A DNA stretch of 64,000 bases from positions 197,111 to 261,110 of the forward strand of contig DLGW01000016.1 in the NCBI GenBank assembly GCA_002482885.1. The letters are read 5' to 3'. This DNA comes from Flavobacteriaceae bacterium UBA7684 (GTDB lineage: Bacteria > Bacteroidota > Bacteroidia > Flavobacteriales > Flavobacteriaceae). This document shows, in pieces, positions 59,939-64,000 of the stretch. Each line of letters opens with the position of its first letter. The stretch's first letter is position 1. The notes below the pieces were generated by a model. The model was not told the origin of the DNA and made no database searches. It worked only from the letters and a program-made list of their open reading frames with translations. Made by a program: the position numbers and the translations under genes.

Positions 59939-61222
59939 TTAGTTTCTAAAATCTGGATATGCATCCATGTTGTGTTCGTGCATGTCTAATCCTTCCATTT
60001 CTTCTTTAGCAGATATTCTTAATCCCATAGTTAATTTGATAATGAATAATACTACTGTAGAAACGATGACTACAAACGCTCCGATACTGGCTACTCCAAT
60101 TAATTGAGTCATAAATGAGTGGTCAGGATTCATAGAGAAAATACCTACAGCTAATGTTCCCCAAATACCATTCATTAAGTGAACTGGTACCGCACCTACT
60201 GGATCATCTATTTTAAGTTTGTCAATCACAATAACTCCAATCACTACTAAAATACCTCCGACAGCACCAATGATGATTGCGTTTAATGGACTTACCACGT
60301 CTGCACCTGCAGTTACCGCTACTAAACCAGCCAATATACCGTTCAGCACCATGGTAACGTCTAAAGATTTAGTATAAGCGTATGAAGTTAAAATTGCACT
60401 GATACCTCCAATACAAGCCGCTAAGAAAGTAGTTACTAATACTCTTGATGTTAATTCTGGATCTGCAGATAAAACTGAACCTCCGTTGAATCCGAACCAA
60501 CCTAACCAAAGTAAGAATACCCCAATGGTTACTAAAGGAATACTGTGACCCTCAATAGGTTTGGTTACGCCATTGTATTTTCCAATACGTGCTCCTAAGA
60601 ATAAAACATATACTAAAGCCGCCCAACCTCCTACAGAGTGTACTAATGTTGAACCTGCAAAATCATAGAATCCCATTTCTTTAAGGAATCCACCACCCCA
60701 ATGCCACATACCTGTGATTGGATATACGATACCAACTAATATGATTGAGAAAACTAAGAAAGCGCCTAATTTAGCTCTTTCAGCTACTGCTCCAGATACA
60801 ATTGTTGCACAAGTAGCAGCGAACATTCCTTGGAATAAAAAGTCAGTCCAGTAAGTATAACCTCCGTTGTAAGCTAAATCTAAAGTTCCTTCTGCTGTTA
60901 ATGGCTCGCTAATTCCAAATCCTGCAAATCCAAAAAATTGTCCTGCAAAATCAGCTCCAGGATACATTAAGTTAAAACCCCATGCGGCATATAATAAAAC
61001 TCCAATACAAACAATAATGGTGTTTTTAAATAGAATGTTGATGGTGTTTTTTGAACGAGTTAAACCTGTTTCTAAGGTGGCAAAACCTAAGTGCATTAAA
61101 AATACAAACGCAGTACACAACATCATCCAAATGTTGTTGTAAGTAAGTGTTTGTGCCGCTACTTGTTCACTTAGTGATTCAAGTGTAACGGTCGTTGTTT
61201 CTATTAATAAGTTTGTCATCAT
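59939..61222 (-). CDS. amtB: Ammonium transporter
   Basis: 427 residues with eleven membrane helices. Twin histidines in the pore lie in TLVHSVGG and VPVHLMNGIWG; the conserved Asp is at FYDFAGSTLVH and the signature TGMWHWGGG is intact. It passes NH4+/NH3 across the inner membrane and is closed by P-II proteins. It lies 6 bp after glnB, the common pairing. Confidence 0.97.
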   Translation of the reverse strand: MMTNLLIETTTVTLESLSEQVAAQTLTYNNIWMMLCTAFVFLMHLGFATLETGLTRSKNTINILFKNTIIVCIGVLLYAAWGFNLMYPGADFAGQFFGFAGFGISEPLTAEGTLDLAYNGGYTYWTDFLFQGMFAATCATIVSGAVAERAKLGAFLVFSIILVGIVYPITGMWHWGGGFLKEMGFYDFAGSTLVHSVGGWAALVYVLFLGARIGKYNGVTKPIEGHSIPLVTIGVFLLWLGWFGFNGGSVLSADPELTSRVLVTTFLAACIGGISAILTSYAYTKSLDVTMVLNGILAGLVAVTAGADVVSPLNAIIIGAVGGILVVIGVIVIDKLKIDDPVGAVPVHLMNGIWGTLAVGIFSMNPDHSFMTQLIGVASIGAFVVIVSTVVLFIIKLTMGLRISAKEEMEGLDMHEHNMDAYPDFRN

Positions 61223-61228
61223 GATCGA

Positions 61229-61567
61229 TTATTTTAAAGATTGTTCGTCTTTTTCTCCTGTTCTAATTCTGTAGGCACTGTTAATATCCGACACGAATAA
61301 TTTACCATCTCCTACTTCTCCTGTGTACGCAGCTTTTAAAACCGCTTGTATAGAAGGATCTAAAAACTCCTCGCTACAAACAAAACTTAATAATCGTCTT
61401 TGGATATCGCTAGTTTTGTAAGTGATACCTCTGTAAATGTGACCTTGTTTTTCGTTACCTACCCCAGTAACATCCCAATACGTAATAAAGGTGACTCCAA
61501 CATCATGAAGCGCGTTTTTTACTTCGCTCCATTTTGACTTTCTAATAATTGCTTCAACTTTTTTCAT
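61229..61567 (-). CDS. glnB: Nitrogen regulatory protein P-II
   Basis: 112 residues. It has the KKVEAIIRKSKWSEVK start, the T-loop with a Tyr at the uridylylation-like place (HIYRGITYKTSD), and the B-loop TGEVGDGKLFVSDI and C-loop RIRTGE that bind ATP/ADP. The segment after the T-loop (IQRRLLSFVCSEEF) differs from the textbook LPKVKIEIVV. It reports 2-oxoglutarate and ATP/ADP levels and blocks AmtB, which is next in the operon. Confidence 0.93.
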   Translation of the reverse strand: MKKVEAIIRKSKWSEVKNALHDVGVTFITYWDVTGVGNEKQGHIYRGITYKTSDIQRRLLSFVCSEEFLDPSIQAVLKAAYTGEVGDGKLFVSDINSAYRIRTGEKDEQSLK

Positions 61568-61592
61568 AAATCAATATTTAATTTGGTTGAGA

Positions 61593-61600
61593 CAAATTTA
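61593..61600 (-). promoter_or_regulatory. Bacteroidota -7 box (TAAATTTG) for the glnB-amtB-porin operon
   Basis: A perfect TAnnTTTG on the minus strand, 25 bp before the glnB ATG. G-run inverted repeats lie just upstream. Confidence 0.5.
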
Positions 61601-61613
61601 TAAAATGTTATAT

Positions 61614-61634
61614 ACCCCCAAAAAAATAGGGGGT
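61614..61634. promoter_or_regulatory. Inverted repeat with C/G runs at the glnB promoter
   Basis: ACCCCC (61614-61619), 9 bp of A/T, GGGGGT (61629-61634). It covers about the -20 to -40 region of the glnB promoter in a DNA stretch otherwise almost free of G and C, so a repressor or activator site is likely. Confidence 0.45.
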
Positions 61635-61666
61635 GTTTGATGTTATTTTTATCATATTGTAAATTT

Positions 61667-61688
61667 TACCCCCTTTTTAGTGAGGGTA
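61667..61688. promoter_or_regulatory. Second C/G-run inverted repeat upstream of glnB
   Basis: TACCC (61667-61671) and GGGTA (61684-61688) with 12 bp between. A further GGGGGGT occurs alone at 61786-61792, nearer glnS. The shared form suggests repeated sites for one regulator. Confidence 0.35.
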
Positions 61689-61837
61689 TTTTTTAATAAA
61701 ACATAATATTTTGTTAATATGGTACCTTTTTTTAACAGATTCCTATCTTAAAAATGACTTAAAATGGGTTTTGGGATGTTTTTTAGGGGGGTGATTAACT
61801 AATTTTAGTCAATTTTAGTCTTAGACCCTATTTTTCA

Positions 61838-61845
61838 TACTTTTG
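61838..61845 (+). promoter_or_regulatory. Bacteroidota -7 box (TACTTTTG) for glnS
   Basis: A perfect TAnnTTTG 20 bp before the ATG. Upstream, AATTTTAGTC is repeated exactly at 61801-61810 and 61811-61820. Confidence 0.5.
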
Positions 61846-61865
61846 CGAGTATAAAATAGGTAACC

Positions 61866-63542
61866 ATGTCTGCAGAAGAAAAATCATTGAATTTTATAGA
61901 ACAAATTATAGAGGATAGTTTAGCGAAAGGTTTCCCTCAGGAAAAATTGCGTTTTAGATTTCCTCCAGAACCCAATGGATATTTACATATCGGTCATGCT
62001 AAATCCATTTGTTTGAATTTTGGTTTAGGATTAAAGTATGATGCGCCAGTAAATTTGCGTTTTGATGATACCAATCCGGCTAAAGAAGAACAAGAATACG
62101 TAGATGCTATTAAATATGATGTGCAATGGTTGGGTTTTCAGTGGGCTGAAGAACGTTATGCCTCGGATTATTTCCAACAATTATATGATTGGGCAGTATT
62201 GCTAATTAATAAAGGTTTGGCTTATGTAGATTCTCAATCTTCAGAAGATATGGCCAAACAAAAAGGTACGCCAACACAAGCTGGTACAAATAGCCCATAT
62301 CGCAATCGTTCCGTTCAAGAGAATTTAAATTTGTTTGAACGCATGAAAAATGGTGAATTCCCCGAGGGTTCTCACGTATTGCGTGCTAAAATAGATATGG
62401 CATCCTCTAATATGTTGATGCGTGATCCTATTATATATAGAGTATTGCACAGAGACCACCACAGAACAGGCAATCAATGGAAAGTATATCCTATGTATGA
62501 TTGGGCACATGGAGAATCAGATTATATAGAACAAATTTCACATTCTATATGTACGTTGGAATTTATGATGCATCGTGAATTGTACGATTGGTTTGTCAAT
62601 CAAATTCGTGAGGAACAATTAGTAAAGCCTAATCAATATGAATTTGCTCGTTTAAACTTGAATTATACGGTAATGAGCAAACGTAAATTATTACAATTGG
62701 TTCAAGAAGGTATCGTAACGGGATGGGATGACCCACGTATGCCAACCATTTCCGGATTACGCCGTAGAGGTTATACACCAGCTTCAATTCGAAAATTTGC
62801 AGAAACTATTGGAGTAGCTAAAAGAGAAAACTTAATAGATGTTTCTTTATTAGAATTTTGTATTCGGGAAGATTTAAATAAAACTGCACCACGAATCATG
62901 GCGGTTTTAGATCCTGTTAAATTGGTGATTACCAATTATCCTGAAGGAAAAGAAGAATGGTTAGAAGCTGAAAATAATCAAGAAGATGAAACAGCAGGAT
63001 TCAGACAAGTACCATTTTCACGAGAATTATTTATTGAAAGAGAAGATTTTAAAGAAGAAGCCAGCAACAAATTCTTTAGATTAACCATAGGTAAAGAAGT
63101 GCGTTTAAAGAATGCATACATTATTAAAGGAGAATCTGTTGTAAAAGATGCAGAAGGTAATATCACCGAAATTCATTGTACTTATGATGAAGACAGCCGA
63201 AGCGGAAGCGGTACTGAAGCCAGTTTAAGAAAAGTAAAAGGTACGTTGCATTGGGTATCTATTCAACACGCACAAAAAGCACAAGTTAACTTGTACGACA
63301 GATTGTTTTCAGAAGAATTTCCAGATGCCGATAAAGAAGTTGATTTTAAAACATTTTTAAATTCTGATTCTTTAAAAACAGTTACAGGATACATAGAGCC
63401 TAGTTTAAATGGCGATGAAGTGGGTAAAAGATTTCAATTTCAACGTTTAGGTTATTTCTGTATAGATTTAGATTCTACCAAAAACAACATTATTATTAAT
63501 AAAACCGTTGGTTTAAAAGATACTTGGGCTAAGCAACAGTAA
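61866..63542 (+). CDS. glnS: Glutaminyl-tRNA synthetase
   Basis: 558 residues. The class I signatures are PPEPNGYLHIGHAKS (HIGH-like, about residues 38-52) and VMSKRKLLQL (KMSKS-like), with the GlnRS-type DPRMPTISGLRRRGY and a full two-barrel anticodon domain. It charges tRNA-Gln directly, so the cell need not make Gln-tRNA by transamidation. This bears on the role of GatCAB at 37812-42821. A signal-peptide protein gene follows after 11 bp. Confidence 0.96.
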   Translation: MSAEEKSLNFIEQIIEDSLAKGFPQEKLRFRFPPEPNGYLHIGHAKSICLNFGLGLKYDAPVNLRFDDTNPAKEEQEYVDAIKYDVQWLGFQWAEERYASDYFQQLYDWAVLLINKGLAYVDSQSSEDMAKQKGTPTQAGTNSPYRNRSVQENLNLFERMKNGEFPEGSHVLRAKIDMASSNMLMRDPIIYRVLHRDHHRTGNQWKVYPMYDWAHGESDYIEQISHSICTLEFMMHRELYDWFVNQIREEQLVKPNQYEFARLNLNYTVMSKRKLLQLVQEGIVTGWDDPRMPTISGLRRRGYTPASIRKFAETIGVAKRENLIDVSLLEFCIREDLNKTAPRIMAVLDPVKLVITNYPEGKEEWLEAENNQEDETAGFRQVPFSRELFIEREDFKEEASNKFFRLTIGKEVRLKNAYIIKGESVVKDAEGNITEIHCTYDEDSRSGSGTEASLRKVKGTLHWVSIQHAQKAQVNLYDRLFSEEFPDADKEVDFKTFLNSDSLKTVTGYIEPSLNGDEVGKRFQFQRLGYFCIDLDSTKNNIIINKTVGLKDTWAKQQ

Positions 63543-63553
63543 CCTTATATTTT

Positions 63554-64000
63554 ATGAAAAAACAGGTATTATTTGTCTTATTACTTTTGATTAGTAGTTA
63601 CACATCTGCTCAGGTGGATAGTCTAAAAACAAAAAAAAGCGGTCGATTTAAAATTGCCGGTAATGCGATAAAAAATGGTTTTTTAAGCGTTCCTGGAGAT
63701 TTTTCAGAAATGGGAAAAACTTTTTCAAGTGATTGGACCAAAACAGCTGTTTATGCAGGAAGTGTTTTAGGATTAATTGCAGTAGATAAATACACCACGG
63801 GTTTTTTACATGATAATGTAGAGCCCAATATTGATTATTCTTTACCCAATATAGATGCCTTAGATTTTGGTAAGGATAGGTTTAAATTCATCTGGTTAAG
63901 AGGGAATAATGCTTATATGACTTATCCAGTTATTGGTTTATATGCTGGTTCGTTGATTGGTAATTACGAAAAGGGGCAAATTGTTGCGATAAATACTTTT
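63554..64000 (+). CDS. N-terminal part of a secreted or membrane protein, perhaps PAP2-like (cut by the window)
   Basis: 149 residues are seen before the window ends. A signal peptide (KKQVLFVLLLLISSYTSAQ) is followed by a helical region with a membrane-like stretch (TAVYAGSVLGLIAVDKY). The arrangement recalls the N-terminal part of exported PAP2 phosphatases of flavobacteria, but the phosphatase motifs, if present, lie beyond the end, so this is a weak guess. Confidence 0.5.
   Translation, partial: MKKQVLFVLLLLISSYTSAQVDSLKTKKSGRFKIAGNAIKNGFLSVPGDFSEMGKTFSSDWTKTAVYAGSVLGLIAVDKYTTGFLHDNVEPNIDYSLPNIDALDFGKDRFKFIWLRGNNAYMTYPVIGLYAGSLIGNYEKGQIVAINTF

Noticed and set aside
1..64000. Genomic island or prophage
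   Set aside because: No integrase, transposase, phage gene or tRNA-linked direct repeat was found; the restriction gene and toxin-antitoxin pair are single accessory genes among core genes.

Overview
The window comes from a low-G+C bacterium of the Bacteroidota, most likely the family Flavobacteriaceae. Signs seen in the sequence are many promoters with the Bacteroidota -7 element TAnnTTTG, almost no Shine-Dalgarno sequences, proteins with type IX secretion (T9SS) C-terminal sorting domains, a TonB-receptor-like protein with a carboxypeptidase-like N-terminal domain, a DUF5689 lipoprotein, and a fused gatB-aspS gene. It reads as ordinary chromosome: no phage, transposase, CRISPR array or rRNA was seen. 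The interest lies in gene architecture and in the non-coding DNA.

Layout. 1-3862: gltB (5' cut) and gltD. 4003-9763: a 40-residue FeoB-associated-type protein, an ACT-domain protein, an M1 peptidase, TatA, a PAP2 phosphatase, a TrmR-type O-methyltransferase and ribF. 9764-10318: a non-coding stretch with a 115-nt, 6S-RNA-like hairpin. 10319-12975: a solitary Mrr-type nuclease and a T9SS cargo protein. 13111-15635: trhO, trhP and a ferredoxin (wobble-uridine hydroxylation). 15795-22450: a glycine-rich T9SS protein, a TonB-receptor-like protein and a DUF5689 lipoprotein. 22648-26620: a VapBC-like pair, dprA, a SPOR protein, a thioesterase and a cytochrome c. 26663-37208: the heme genes hemA, C, D, E, F, B and H with an AraC regulator, and K+ uptake genes lodged between hemC and hemD. 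37281-42821: a DinB protein and gatC-gatA-gatB/aspS. 43143-49738: a membrane protein, hemJ, a histidine kinase, an enoyl-CoA hydratase, rnpA, an S41 protease and a double-OmpA protein. 49774-55955: a cation efflux protein, rpiB, lycopene cyclase, RNase R, a LysE exporter and tRNA-Cys. 56071-61567: folB, three tandem outer-membrane porins, amtB and glnB. 61866-64000: glnS and the start of a membrane protein.

How the genes fit together. Every heme step from glutamyl-tRNA to protoheme except hemL is present. GatCAB is physically joined to an AspRS that carries the histidine typical of non-discriminating enzymes, and a complete GlnRS gene lies in the same window; together these suggest that GatCAB serves Asn-tRNA formation. 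Both known bacterial routes to 5-hydroxyuridine-34 (TrhO and TrhP) share one operon. GlnB, AmtB and three porins look like an ammonium-uptake module spanning both membranes.

Non-coding structure not explained by genes: (a) a 77-78 nt structured element with two near-identical copies and one divergent copy, each downstream of a gene; (b) tandem repeats of 7, 14 or 15 bp touching start or stop codons at seven sites, in two cases supplying a protein's last codons; (c) a 6S-like hairpin RNA candidate; (d) -7 boxes only a few bases before start codons, implying near-leaderless mRNAs.
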